This document shows positions 9,116 to 17,495 of a stretch of DNA of 64,000 bases, piece by piece. Every line of letters starts with the position of its first letter. The stretch's first letter is position 1. Position numbers and translations under genes: made by a program. The DNA is from an uncultured Eggerthellaceae bacterium. Lineage in GTDB: Bacteria; Actinomycetota; Coriobacteriia; Coriobacteriales; Eggerthellaceae. The notes under the pieces are model-generated. The model worked only from the letters and a program-made list of their open reading frames with translations, made no database searches and was not told the origin of the DNA. The DNA is taken from assembly GCA_910588095.1 (NCBI GenBank), contig CAJUQH010000003.1:1-64000 (forward strand), given 5' to 3'.

Positions 9116-10486
9116 ATGACGAAAGACTACGATGCCATCGTGCTGGGTGCTGGCATAGGCGGTTTGGCGGCTGCTCTGCTGCTGGCTCATAGCGGCAAGA
9201 GGGTGGCCCTGTTCGAGAAGCGCCCCATACCGGGCGGCCGGTTGGGGTCGTCCAAGCGTGGCGACTTCACGGTCGATTACGGCGTGCACCTCATCTCGCG
9301 CGGCGAGAAGGGCCCGCTCATCCAGTTGCTGGAGCGCTGCGGCGTCGACCACGGCATCGAGTTCACCAAGGTGCGCCCCATCCAGAGCACCGGCGGCGAG
9401 AGCTTCCGCTTCCCGCACGACCTGAAGGGCCGCGTGCCCGACGCTGACTTCGAGGCGGTCATCAAGATGGTGAACGACGTGAAGGCCATGTCCGACGAAG
9501 AGACGGCGGCCTTCGATGCCATGACCCTGCAGGAGTTCTTGGACACCTACACCACCGACCCGCTCGTTCATGCCTGCGTGAGCCAAGTTGGATTCATCTA
9601 CTGCTGCATACCCGAGTACCGCCTTTCGGCAGGCGAGTTCGCGCGCTGCTTGAAGTGGGAGGCTGAGGCCCATGCCTCCGGCTACCCGAGCGGTGGCTGC
9701 GTCTCTATCACCGATGCGTACATGCGCGGGCTCGAGCAGCACGGCGTGGACGTGCGCTTCTCGACTGCGGTGGACGAGGTGCTGGTGGAAGACGGCAAGG
9801 CCGTGGGCATCAAGGCTGGCGGGCAAGAGTATCGCGCGCCCATGATCGTCTCCAACGCTGGCATCAAGGAGACGGTGCGTGACCTGGTGGGGCCGCAGCA
9901 CTTCAGCCAGGATTACGTCGATTACGTCGACGGCCTCGAGATATCGTTCGTGTCGCTCATCGCGCGCTTTGCGCTGGATACGGTCATAAGCCCCGACATC
10001 AAGATGCTCAGCAACTTCCCCTCCATGGACCCGCGCGCCTACAACGACATGCTCTGCCGCGGCGAGCTGCCTGACGACATAAGCTCGTTCATCGTGGTGC
10101 CGTCGAGCTTCGACCCGTCGGTGGCGCCTGAGGGCAGCCAGCTGGTCATGATGACCACTGCCGTGCCTGCCGACATACCGCCCGAGCATTGCCCAGCCAT
10201 CCTCGATGCGCTCATCGACGTGGCGGAATCGCATTTCCCTGGGCTGCGCGAGCACGCCGTGTTCGTGGAGAAGGTGCTCCCCGCCGACGCAGCGCGCGTC
10301 ATGGGCGAGGACGGCGCCGGCATCGGCATCGCACAGCAGGCGGGGCAGGCGGGCAAAGACCGCCCGGCCATCAAGTCGCCCCTGGAGGGCTTGTACATCG
10401 TGGGTGCCGAAGCGGGCGGCTCGGGCGTGGGCACCGAGCTGTGCGTCAACAGCGCCATAGAGTTCTTCGACAGCTATGCAGCCTGA
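9116..10486 (+). CDS. Phytoene-desaturase-like FAD-dependent oxidoreductase
   Basis: A 456-residue flavoprotein. The N-terminal dinucleotide-binding motif is GAGIGGLAAALLLAHSG followed by FEKRPIPGGRLGS, and a C-terminal GLYIVGAEAGGSGVGTELCVNSA closes the FAD site, as in the phytoene desaturase/amine oxidase superfamily. ATG 9116 is preferred over an in-frame start at 9044 because AAGGAAAGGAAAG precedes it. It is embedded in the cai/fix-like operon, so it probably performs a redox step on the same substrate or CoA ester. Its specific reaction is not recognisable. Confidence 0.75.
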   Translation: MTKDYDAIVLGAGIGGLAAALLLAHSGKRVALFEKRPIPGGRLGSSKRGDFTVDYGVHLISRGEKGPLIQLLERCGVDHGIEFTKVRPIQSTGGESFRFPHDLKGRVPDADFEAVIKMVNDVKAMSDEETAAFDAMTLQEFLDTYTTDPLVHACVSQVGFIYCCIPEYRLSAGEFARCLKWEAEAHASGYPSGGCVSITDAYMRGLEQHGVDVRFSTAVDEVLVEDGKAVGIKAGGQEYRAPMIVSNAGIKETVRDLVGPQHFSQDYVDYVDGLEISFVSLIARFALDTVISPDIKMLSNFPSMDPRAYNDMLCRGELPDDISSFIVVPSSFDPSVAPEGSQLVMMTTAVPADIPPEHCPAILDALIDVAESHFPGLREHAVFVEKVLPADAARVMGEDGAGIGIAQQAGQAGKDRPAIKSPLEGLYIVGAEAGGSGVGTELCVNSAIEFFDSYAA

Positions 10487-10513
10487 CCATTGCCCGATAG
10501 AGGAGGAGCTATT

Positions 10514-11758
10514 ATGGCAAAGCATGCAGACATACCTGAGTTCGGCAACCTTTCTGGCGTGCGGGTGGTCGTTTCGGCCGTGTCCACCGCAGGCCCCTTT
10601 GCCGGCGAGCTGTTCGCCGAGAACGGCGCCGACGTCATCTGGCTCGAGCCGCCTCGCGGCATAGACCCCTACCGCTGGACCCAAGACGGCTGGGGCGTGC
10701 AGAACGAGCGGCGCAACATGCGCAACCTGATGCTCGATGTGGTGCGCCCCGAAGGCCGCGAGGTGTTCCTCAAGGTCATCGAAACAGCCGACATCTTCAT
10801 CGAGGCGTCGCGCGGCGGCCAGTGGGAGGCCTGGGGCTATACCGACGAGCTGCTGTGGGAGCGCAACCCACGCCTGGTCATCGGCCATATGTCGGGTTAC
10901 GGGCTGACGGGCGACCCGGCCTATGTGAACCTGCCGGGCTATGACTTCACCGTCAATGCCTTCAGCGGCCTCATGTACCTCAATGGGTACAAGGACGGCC
11001 CGCCCTACATGATCCAGAAATTCGTCACCGATTACTATGCGGGCCTGTTCGCCTATGGCTCTGCGCTGGCTGCCTACGTGAACGCCCAGCGTACCGGCAA
11101 GGGCGACAGCTTCGACCTGGCGCAGTTCGAGGCTGCCGTGCGCTGCCAAGCGGGCTTGTTCGGCAAGTGGTTCGAGAAGCGCCAGCAGGAGGAGCGCGGC
11201 GCGGGCGCGCCGCGCGACAACATATCGGCAGGCGCTGGGTACTACGAGTGCAAAGACGGCGAGGGCGTTTACCTGTTCACTGCCGGTCAGACCACGACGA
11301 AGAAGGCGATCGAGTTCTTCGGCTTGGAATACGGTTCCGAGCTGTTCCCCGAGGGCATACCGTCGGTGGCGCTGCACTCCGAAGGCGCCCCGGTGTTCGA
11401 CAAGGCCATCGAGGACTATTGCGCAACGCATACGGCTGCGGAGTTCGCCGAGGCCATGGCTGGGATAGGCATTCCCTGCTCGGTGGTCATGTCCTACGGG
11501 ATGATGGAGGACCATCCGCATTACCTGGCCCGCAACACGTGGGTGGAGTGGGATACCGTCGACGGACGCCGCGTGAAGGGCGTCACCGCTGTGCCGCAGT
11601 TCAAGAACAACCCGTCGCGCATCTGGCGCGGGTGCCCTTCCCAGGGCATGGACAACGACGACATCTTGGCCGACATCGGCATTACCGACCAGGATCAGAT
11701 TGCCCGGCTCTACGAGGAAGGGATCTTGCGCAAGAGCGATTACATCGGGGGACTGTGA
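10514..11758 (+). CDS. caiB: CaiB-like class III CoA transferase
   Basis: A 414-residue class III (CaiB/BaiF/Frc family) CoA transferase. VTDYYAG near residue 173 matches the CaiB segment holding the catalytic Asp, and the C-terminus (QFKNNPSRIWRGCPSQGMD) is strikingly close to E. coli CaiB. It would move CoA from the reduced product to the incoming acid, saving ATP. The start at 10514 is set by an AGGAGGAGC ribosome site. Its stop overlaps the start of the ligase gene (TGATG), showing translational coupling. Confidence 0.88.
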   Translation: MAKHADIPEFGNLSGVRVVVSAVSTAGPFAGELFAENGADVIWLEPPRGIDPYRWTQDGWGVQNERRNMRNLMLDVVRPEGREVFLKVIETADIFIEASRGGQWEAWGYTDELLWERNPRLVIGHMSGYGLTGDPAYVNLPGYDFTVNAFSGLMYLNGYKDGPPYMIQKFVTDYYAGLFAYGSALAAYVNAQRTGKGDSFDLAQFEAAVRCQAGLFGKWFEKRQQEERGAGAPRDNISAGAGYYECKDGEGVYLFTAGQTTTKKAIEFFGLEYGSELFPEGIPSVALHSEGAPVFDKAIEDYCATHTAAEFAEAMAGIGIPCSVVMSYGMMEDHPHYLARNTWVEWDTVDGRRVKGVTAVPQFKNNPSRIWRGCPSQGMDNDDILADIGITDQDQIARLYEEGILRKSDYIGGL

Positions 11759-13410
11759 TGAACATCGCCGACGTCATCGTCGAGTCGGCCCAGGTGCACC
11801 TTGGCAAAGTGGCCATCGCGTGCGACGGGCGCCGCTTCACCTATGAGGAGCTGGTGGGGCGCGTCCGTCGCGCGGCCCAGGCGCTGCAGCATTTGGGGGT
11901 GAGCCAGGGCGACCATGTGGCGCTGTTGGCTGACAACTCAAACGCGGTGCTGGAGTGCGTGTTCGCGTGCGCCTGGATAGGCGCGGTGTGCGAGCAGTAC
12001 AACACCCGCCTTTCGATTTGCGCCCTTGATGAGCTCATGGGGCGCTCGCCGGCTCGGGTGGTAGTGGCGGGTGCGCGCTTCGTCGAGTCGCTGGACGAGC
12101 GGTTCATCGAAGGCCCCTGCGGACGGCCCGACGCCTTGGTGCAGATAGGCGGCGAGGCGTCTTTCGCGCAGGAGGCCAGCGCGGAATGCGCGGTCGACGA
12201 TGGGGCTGGATGCAGCTCGGCGACGGGAAGCCTGGCCGCTGCGGCTCTGCCTGCAGGCAAGAGCAAGGTGCCCCGGTATGGCTACGAGGCTTTGCTGGGC
12301 TCTTGCGACCCTGCCCCTGGCCCGCTTTCGCTGCCGCCGGAAAGCCCCTGCATGCAGTTCTTTACCAGCGGCACCACGGGCATGCCGCGCGGGGTGGTCG
12401 TATCCCATGAGGCGCTGGTCGAGCGCTGGCGCATCGACGCGCGCGAGCAGCGCTTCCGTGCCGATGATGTCATGCTGTGCGTGCTGCCGCTGTTCCATGT
12501 GACCAGCATGGGCGTGTACGTGGCCCTCATGGTGGGCGCCACGGTGGTCATCGAGCGTGCGAGCGACGGCGCTGCCGTGGCGGCCGCGGTGCGCAAGAAC
12601 GCCGTCACGCGCACGGGGCTGGTGCCCTTCCTCATGCGATCCCTGGTCGACCATATGGAGCGCCACAACGTGCCGTTGCCCAGCTTGGAGTACGTCATCT
12701 ATGGCGGCGAGCCCATAGACGGCCCCTTCCTCATGCGCTGCCACGAGCGCATGGGCTGCAAGCTCATCCAGGGCTACGGCATGACCGAGACGCTGTCGGC
12801 CATCACCATGTTGGGCCCCGACGACCATGGCCATCCCGAGCGGGTGGGCACGGCGGGCAAGGTGGTTCCTGGGTTCGACTTGCGCATCGAGGCTAAGGAC
12901 GGCCACAGCTGCGTTGCGGGCGAGCGGGGCGAAGTGCTCGTGCGCACGCCCACGCTCATGCTGGGCTATTACGGCGACCCTGAGCGCACGGCCGAGGTGA
13001 TGCAGGATGGCTGGTACCGCACCGGCGACATAGGCTACCTCGACGAGGACGGCTACCTGATGCTGGTCGATCGCAAGAACAACCTGGTCATAACTGGCGG
13101 CGAGAACGTCTACCCTTCCGAGGTGATGCGCTGCATACGCGCCATGGGCGATGCCGTGGCCGACGTGGCGGTGGTTGGCGTGCCCGATGACTACTGGGGC
13201 GAGTCGCTGGCGGCTTTCGTGGTGCGCAGCCCTGGGGCCCAGCTCGACGAAGAGGCGGTGTCGGCATGGTGCCGCGAGCGGCTGGGCGCCTACAAGCGCC
13301 CGCGGCGGGTGATGTTCGTGGACAGCTTGCGGCGCAACCCATCAGGCAAGATACCCAAGGAATACCTACATGAACTGACGCAGAGCATCCAGGAGGAGAG
13401 CAATGGCTGA
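11758..13410 (+). CDS. Acyl-CoA synthetase (AMP-binding, CaiC-like)
   Basis: A 550-residue adenylate-forming enzyme. FFTSGTTGMPRGV (residues ~200-212) is the ATP-binding loop, YGMTET (~340) the A5 motif, GWYRTGDIG (~418) and NPSGKIPK (~527) with the catalytic Lys of the C-terminal domain. It would prime the pathway by making the first CoA ester from acid, ATP and CoA. ATG 11758 overlaps the upstream stop by one base. A stretch around residues 125-180 is longer and more variable than in typical CaiC. Position between caiB and fixC supports a CaiC-like role; substrate unknown. Confidence 0.85.
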   Translation: MNIADVIVESAQVHLGKVAIACDGRRFTYEELVGRVRRAAQALQHLGVSQGDHVALLADNSNAVLECVFACAWIGAVCEQYNTRLSICALDELMGRSPARVVVAGARFVESLDERFIEGPCGRPDALVQIGGEASFAQEASAECAVDDGAGCSSATGSLAAAALPAGKSKVPRYGYEALLGSCDPAPGPLSLPPESPCMQFFTSGTTGMPRGVVVSHEALVERWRIDAREQRFRADDVMLCVLPLFHVTSMGVYVALMVGATVVIERASDGAAVAAAVRKNAVTRTGLVPFLMRSLVDHMERHNVPLPSLEYVIYGGEPIDGPFLMRCHERMGCKLIQGYGMTETLSAITMLGPDDHGHPERVGTAGKVVPGFDLRIEAKDGHSCVAGERGEVLVRTPTLMLGYYGDPERTAEVMQDGWYRTGDIGYLDEDGYLMLVDRKNNLVITGGENVYPSEVMRCIRAMGDAVADVAVVGVPDDYWGESLAAFVVRSPGAQLDEEAVSAWCRERLGAYKRPRRVMFVDSLRRNPSGKIPKEYLHELTQSIQEESNG

Positions 13411-14689
13411 TTTCGACGTGATAGTGGTAGGGGCGGGCTGCGCCGGGTCGGCAGCGGCTTGCGTCCTGGCGCGGGAAGGCAAGGGCGTGCTGCTGGTGGA
13501 GCGCGGCACCGATGCTGGCTCCAAGAACATGACCGGCGGGCGCATCTACACCCATGCCCTGCGCGACGTCATCCCCGACTTCGAAGATGACGCACCCCTT
13601 GAGAGGCGCATAACCTGCGAGCGCATATCGCTGATGACCGAAGACGCAGCCACTACCGTGGAATATGCCTCTCCTGCGCTGGGGGCGCCCGAGAACGCGT
13701 CTTATGCGGTGCTACGCGGCCCCTTCGATAGCTGGCTGGCCTCCAAGGCCGAGCAGGCTGGTGCCGAGTGCGTGTTCGGCATAACGGTGGACGGCTTGGT
13801 GAAGGATGGCGCCCGCATAGCGGGCATCCGCGCCAACGGAGACGAGATAACGGCCGACATCACCATCTTGGCCGATGGCGCCAACTCGTTGCTGGTGGAG
13901 GAGGCTGGGCTAGGCAAGCGCCCGCTGCCCCATCAGATGGCCGTCAGCGCCAAGGAGACCATCGCCTTGCCCCCGGAAACGATAGACGACCGATTCCGCG
14001 CAGCGCCAGGCGAAGGCACGGCATGGCTGTTCGCGGGGTCGCCCACTGGCGGCCATGTGGGCGGCGGCTTCCTGTACACCAACCGCGATTCCGTCTCCAT
14101 CGGGCTGGTGGCCACGTTGTCAGACCTGTGCACCTCTACCGTGGCGCTGCCCGACCTGCTCGAGCGCTTCAAGCAGCACCCAGCGGTGGAGCCGGTGCTG
14201 CGGGGCGGCAAGCTGGTGGAGTACTCCGGCCACATGGTGCCCGAAGGCGGCCTTGCCATGGTGCCCGAGCTGACGGGCGACGGCTGCCTGGTGGCGGGCG
14301 ATGCGGCCATGCTCTGCGTGAACCTGGGCTATCAGGTGCGTGGCATGGACTACGCCCTGGCATCGGGCCGCATGGCGGCCGAGGCGGCTCTTGAGGCCCT
14401 GGAGGCCGGAGATACGTCGGCTGCAGGGCTGCAAGGCTATCGCAGCCGACTGGAGCAGAGCTTCGTGCTGCAGGACATGCGGGCATATCGCGACTTCCCC
14501 GCGTTCATGGAGAAGACCACGCGCATATTCGACACGTATCCAGCCATGGCTTCGGACATGATGCAGTCGTTGTTCAAGGTGGACGGCGCCCCGGTGCGCC
14601 CGTTGCGCAAGAAGATGATGGAGCCGTTGCGCCGCGTGGGCCTCATGACGGTGCTCGGCGATGTGCGGAAGGGGATGAAGGCCCTATGA
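13403..14689 (+). CDS. fixC: FixC-like FAD-dependent oxidoreductase
   Basis: A 428-residue flavoprotein of the FixC/ETF-quinone oxidoreductase family. It opens with DVIVVGAGCAGSAAACVLAREGKGVLLVERG, the FAD Rossmann motif, and has NMTGGRIYTHAL typical of FixC, plus GDAAMLCVNLGYQVRGMDYALASG for FAD. It overlaps the ligase gene by 8 bases and the ferredoxin gene by 4. With FixX it forms the FixCX half of a FixABCX electron-transfer complex. Confidence 0.9.
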   Translation: MADFDVIVVGAGCAGSAAACVLAREGKGVLLVERGTDAGSKNMTGGRIYTHALRDVIPDFEDDAPLERRITCERISLMTEDAATTVEYASPALGAPENASYAVLRGPFDSWLASKAEQAGAECVFGITVDGLVKDGARIAGIRANGDEITADITILADGANSLLVEEAGLGKRPLPHQMAVSAKETIALPPETIDDRFRAAPGEGTAWLFAGSPTGGHVGGGFLYTNRDSVSIGLVATLSDLCTSTVALPDLLERFKQHPAVEPVLRGGKLVEYSGHMVPEGGLAMVPELTGDGCLVAGDAAMLCVNLGYQVRGMDYALASGRMAAEAALEALEAGDTSAAGLQGYRSRLEQSFVLQDMRAYRDFPAFMEKTTRIFDTYPAMASDMMQSLFKVDGAPVRPLRKKMMEPLRRVGLMTVLGDVRKGMKAL

Positions 14690-14979
14690 GCGAGCAGGCC
14701 ACAGTGCGCGTCGACGAGAAGCTGGCTGTCGATAAGTTCAACGTCGACGAGGGCAACGCCCATATAGCCGTGGTGGAATCCCCCGATGCGAGCGAGTTCG
14801 CCAAGCTCCAGCTGTGCTGCCCAGCCGGGTTGTACCAGCGCGGCGATGAGGGGGAGTTCCTGTTCGATTACGCAGGCTGCCTCGAGTGCGGCACGTGCCG
14901 CATCCTGTGCGGATCCACCATCATCGACCGTTGGGAATACCCCAAAGACGGCGCGGGGGTGTCTTACCGCTACGGCTGA
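14686..14979 (+). CDS. fixX: FixX-like ferredoxin
   Basis: A 97-residue ferredoxin-like protein with the FixX layout: LCCPAGLY followed by FDYAGCLECGTCRILCG, then a WEYPKDGAGVSYRYG end that matches E. coli FixX closely. The Cys-rich motif binds a 4Fe-4S cluster. Last gene of the operon; its final 10 bases overlap the 3' end of the opposite-strand membrane protein gene, a tail-to-tail overlap. Confidence 0.92.
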   Translation: MSEQATVRVDEKLAVDKFNVDEGNAHIAVVESPDASEFAKLQLCCPAGLYQRGDEGEFLFDYAGCLECGTCRILCGSTIIDRWEYPKDGAGVSYRYG

Positions 14980-16112
14980 GCCTTGGGAGTGGGGGCGTCG
15001 CTGGCCGTGGAGCGTGGGGCGGTAGGAGTGCGGTCGTGGTTCGAGGTCGCATCCTTTGGTGCGCTCGCCTTCGCTTCCGCGTCTTCTATGCCCTTCCCTC
15101 TGGTCGAGCCCTTCCCCGTGAATGCCTTCATGCGTTGGATGACCACGGCGCCTATGAGGAACGGCAGCCAGAACACGATGCCGCGGTACACCATGACCAC
15201 GGCCATGCCGGCGGCCTGGTCGATGCCGAACAGCGTGAACGCCACCAGCACCGCCGCTTCCACCACGCCTACGCCTTGGGGAGTGAACGATATCATGGCG
15301 AACAGCGTTGCCACCACATAGCCGCAGACGAGCGCCTGGATGTCGTGGATGCCGAACGCCATGCCCACCATGGCGAAGCAGCCCAGCTCGCAAGTGCTCG
15401 CCAGCACGGCCAGCAGGAACGTGCGCACGGTGGTGCCAGGGTGCTTCACCATGAGCCCGGCGGCTGACGAGAACGATTCCACGGTGCGTTCGGCCCAGGG
15501 GTCGATGGGTCCCTTCTTGAACTTGCGGGCCACCTTGTCCACCAGGCGCTCGATAGGGTGCAGCAGCTTCAGCACCAGGTCGGGGTGGGTTCCGCCCAGG
15601 GTCATGACGGCCACGAGGCCGCCCACCAGCGCGATGGCCAGCACGCCCAGCAGCAGCCATCCGGGCTGCAGGCCCACGGTGAACGTGAGCACGCCGAAGC
15701 CGGCCAGCATGATGATGACGAACCCGGTGTCGATGGAAAGCTGCATGAGCAGCGCCGCTCCGGTGGCCTTGCCTGCGGGCACGCCGCGCTTGCCCGAGTC
15801 GTCCACTACCAGCGTGGTGCCGGCCAGGTTCAGCGAAGGCGCCACCGTGTTGACGAAGAACGTGCCGAACACCAGCTTGAGCCCTTCGCGGTAGCGCAAG
15901 TTGGCGCCCACCGAACGGAAGCACCACACGAACTCGGCGCCTTGGGTGAAGTACTTGCCCAGCTGGAACGCCACGGCGGCGATCAGGAACACGGGCGTGC
16001 CCTCGCGCACGGTGCGCAGCAGGTCCTCCAGCTGGTCGCCGCGCAAGAACACGAACGCCAGCACGATGACGACCACAAGGCCTGCGACGATCTTTCCTCC
16101 GGTGCTCTTCAT
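14970..16112 (-). CDS. LPG-synthase-TM / UPF0104 family integral membrane protein
   Basis: A 380-residue membrane protein with about eight hydrophobic segments. It resembles the flippase-like transmembrane domain of lysylphosphatidylglycerol synthase (UPF0104/AglD-like), including LNLAGTTLVVDDSG and TPQGVGVVEAAVLVAFTLFG. The soluble aminoacyl transferase domain of MprF is absent, so a lipid flippase-like role is more likely than lysyl transfer. The charged C-terminal tail is rich in Lys, Ala, Thr and Pro. ATG 16112 (MKSTGGKIV) is chosen over an in-frame start at 16154 because the membrane segment starts right after it and GAGGG lies upstream. Confidence 0.75.
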   Translation of the reverse strand: MKSTGGKIVAGLVVVIVLAFVFLRGDQLEDLLRTVREGTPVFLIAAVAFQLGKYFTQGAEFVWCFRSVGANLRYREGLKLVFGTFFVNTVAPSLNLAGTTLVVDDSGKRGVPAGKATGAALLMQLSIDTGFVIIMLAGFGVLTFTVGLQPGWLLLGVLAIALVGGLVAVMTLGGTHPDLVLKLLHPIERLVDKVARKFKKGPIDPWAERTVESFSSAAGLMVKHPGTTVRTFLLAVLASTCELGCFAMVGMAFGIHDIQALVCGYVVATLFAMISFTPQGVGVVEAAVLVAFTLFGIDQAAGMAVVMVYRGIVFWLPFLIGAVVIQRMKAFTGKGSTRGKGIEDAEAKASAPKDATSNHDRTPTAPRSTASDAPTPKAQP

Positions 16113-16226
16113 GCCCTCAAGTATACCTGTAGGCAACGGAGGGCTGCCGGGCACGTGCCGGTTTCGCGCCGGGCTGTTGCCAGCCTGTTTCCGCTTGGGG
16201 CCGAATCGGGGCCCTCCAGGCTGGCG

Positions 16227-17222
16227 TCAGAACGCAATTGCCTGGCGTCGGCGCGCCACCAGGTCGCGGGCGGCCGATATGTGCACCCGTATGAGCTCGT
16301 CATCGCTGTGGCAGGTCTCATGCAATGCGTCGAACACCACGGGCATGAGCTCGACGAGGCGCTTCGCGCCCGCGTCGGTCAACTGGATGGTGCGCACGCG
16401 GCGGTTCTCGGTCGAGCGCTGGCGGGTTATGAGCCCTGTGGCCTCCAGGTTTCGCAGGCACGATGTTATGTCGCTGGCGTTGAGGAACAGGAACTCGGCG
16501 ATGGCGCTGGCGGTGCTATGGCCACCCAGCACGCGCAGGGCCAGCAGCGCGCGGAAGTCGTTCGGCGCGAGGCCGTGGGCCTGCAGCGCACGGGTGGTGA
16601 GCGAGCGCGAGATCATCACCGTGTCGACCAGCGCGGTGTCCAGCCGCTGCTTGCCGCCCTCCATGCGCGGCGATGAATGGCGCTCCACGGCGGCTACCGA
16701 GCTGGCCAGCGCGGCGGCCAGCTGCTCGCGAGTGAGCGAGCGCCAATAGCTGGCCATGACGGCCACCACGGCCGCATCGGCCTGATGCATCAGCGTACGG
16801 CCGCGCTGCGAGAGCGTCAGGTCGACAGCACGCATGTCGCACGCGTCCTCATGGCGCACCACGGCTCCGGCGTCAGCCAGCTTGGCCACGGCAGCGGACA
16901 CGGTGGAAAGCCCCACGCCCAAGCATTGGGCCAGGGCGCCCGTGCGCACGGCATCGCCTTCGGCCAGGCGCAGCATGATGCGGTACTGCAGCGGCGTCAC
17001 GCCGCACTCGGCGCTGAGCGAATGGGCGATGGACTTGGCCAGCACGTCCATCATGGTGAGGTAGTCGCTCATGAAGTCGAAGGCATGGGCGTTCTCGGGG
17101 GCGTCGCAGGCTACGACGTGAGCGCGGTAAAGGGTCTCGGGCAGCGCATCGGGGCTGCGGACCGTTGCGGCATCGGGGGCTGCTTCCTCAAGCAAGGGCT
17201 CGATGGCGATGGCGGCTTCCAC
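16227..17222 (-). CDS. Transcriptional regulator with two tandem MarR domains
   Basis: A 331-residue protein with two MarR-type winged-helix domains in one chain. Domain 1 (about residues 50-165) includes TPLQYRIMLRLAEGDAVRTGALAQCLGVGLSTVSAAVAKL and a D-R wing; domain 2 (about 190-325) includes LAPNDFRALLALRVLGGHSTASAIAEFLFLNASDITSCLRNLEATGLI and another wing (RSTENRRVRTIQLTDAG). Ordinary MarR proteins are 140-180 residues and act as dimers, so this is a covalent pseudo-dimer. It is divergent from the second molybdoenzyme operon, and a palindromic site lies between them, so it probably controls both. The N-terminal 45 residues are not recognisable; a later start is possible. Confidence 0.85.
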   Translation of the reverse strand: MEAAIAIEPLLEEAAPDAATVRSPDALPETLYRAHVVACDAPENAHAFDFMSDYLTMMDVLAKSIAHSLSAECGVTPLQYRIMLRLAEGDAVRTGALAQCLGVGLSTVSAAVAKLADAGAVVRHEDACDMRAVDLTLSQRGRTLMHQADAAVVAVMASYWRSLTREQLAAALASSVAAVERHSSPRMEGGKQRLDTALVDTVMISRSLTTRALQAHGLAPNDFRALLALRVLGGHSTASAIAEFLFLNASDITSCLRNLEATGLITRQRSTENRRVRTIQLTDAGAKRLVELMPVVFDALHETCHSDDELIRVHISAARDLVARRRQAIAF

Positions 17223-17326
17223 AAGGGGCTCCCTTCCCCTCAGGCACGCAGGGGAGCCTTGGCTTCCCCATGGCGCTTGGATGTTGGACGGCCTGATGGC
17301 TTTCGCGACAAGGGCGCCCTTGCGTC

Positions 17327-17365
17327 TATTCTAATGACTGAATAGTTCAATGGCAATACTATTCA
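17327..17365 (+). promoter_or_regulatory. Operator with three alternating half-sites over a promoter
   Basis: TGAATAGT (17339-17346) and ACTATTCA (17358-17365) form an 8-bp inverted repeat with 11 bases between arms. TATTC at 17327-17331 gives a third half-site in inverted orientation to the central GAATA. ATGACT (17334-17339) and TACTAT (17357-17362), 17 bases apart, form a possible plus-strand promoter that the palindrome covers. It lies between the tandem-MarR gene and the molybdoenzyme operon; binding by that regulator is inferred. Confidence 0.6.
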
Positions 17366-17495
17366 AGGAAGCCATTGTAGGCGAAGAACCCTTTCCAAAC
17401 GCCCCGCATAGGGCCTATAAAGGAAGGCAAGATGCGATTCGGCTCGGTGAGAGAGGCCGGCCGGGCGCAAGAGCGAGAGGAAAGCGAGGAAGCCC

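Noticed and set aside
8546-11521. Very long minus-strand open frame opposite the cai/fix-like operon
   Set aside because: It is a shadow of GC-rich codon bias; its His/Arg/Gly-rich translation matches no family and the opposite strand has clear homologues. The same holds for 1568-3976 (-), 17415-19922 (-), 48398-50299 (-), 57013-59433 (-) and 59788-61683 (+).
11167-11757. Upstream extension of the acyl-CoA ligase
   Set aside because: It lies within the CoA transferase gene in another frame; the ATG at 11758 gives the standard family start and coupled translation.
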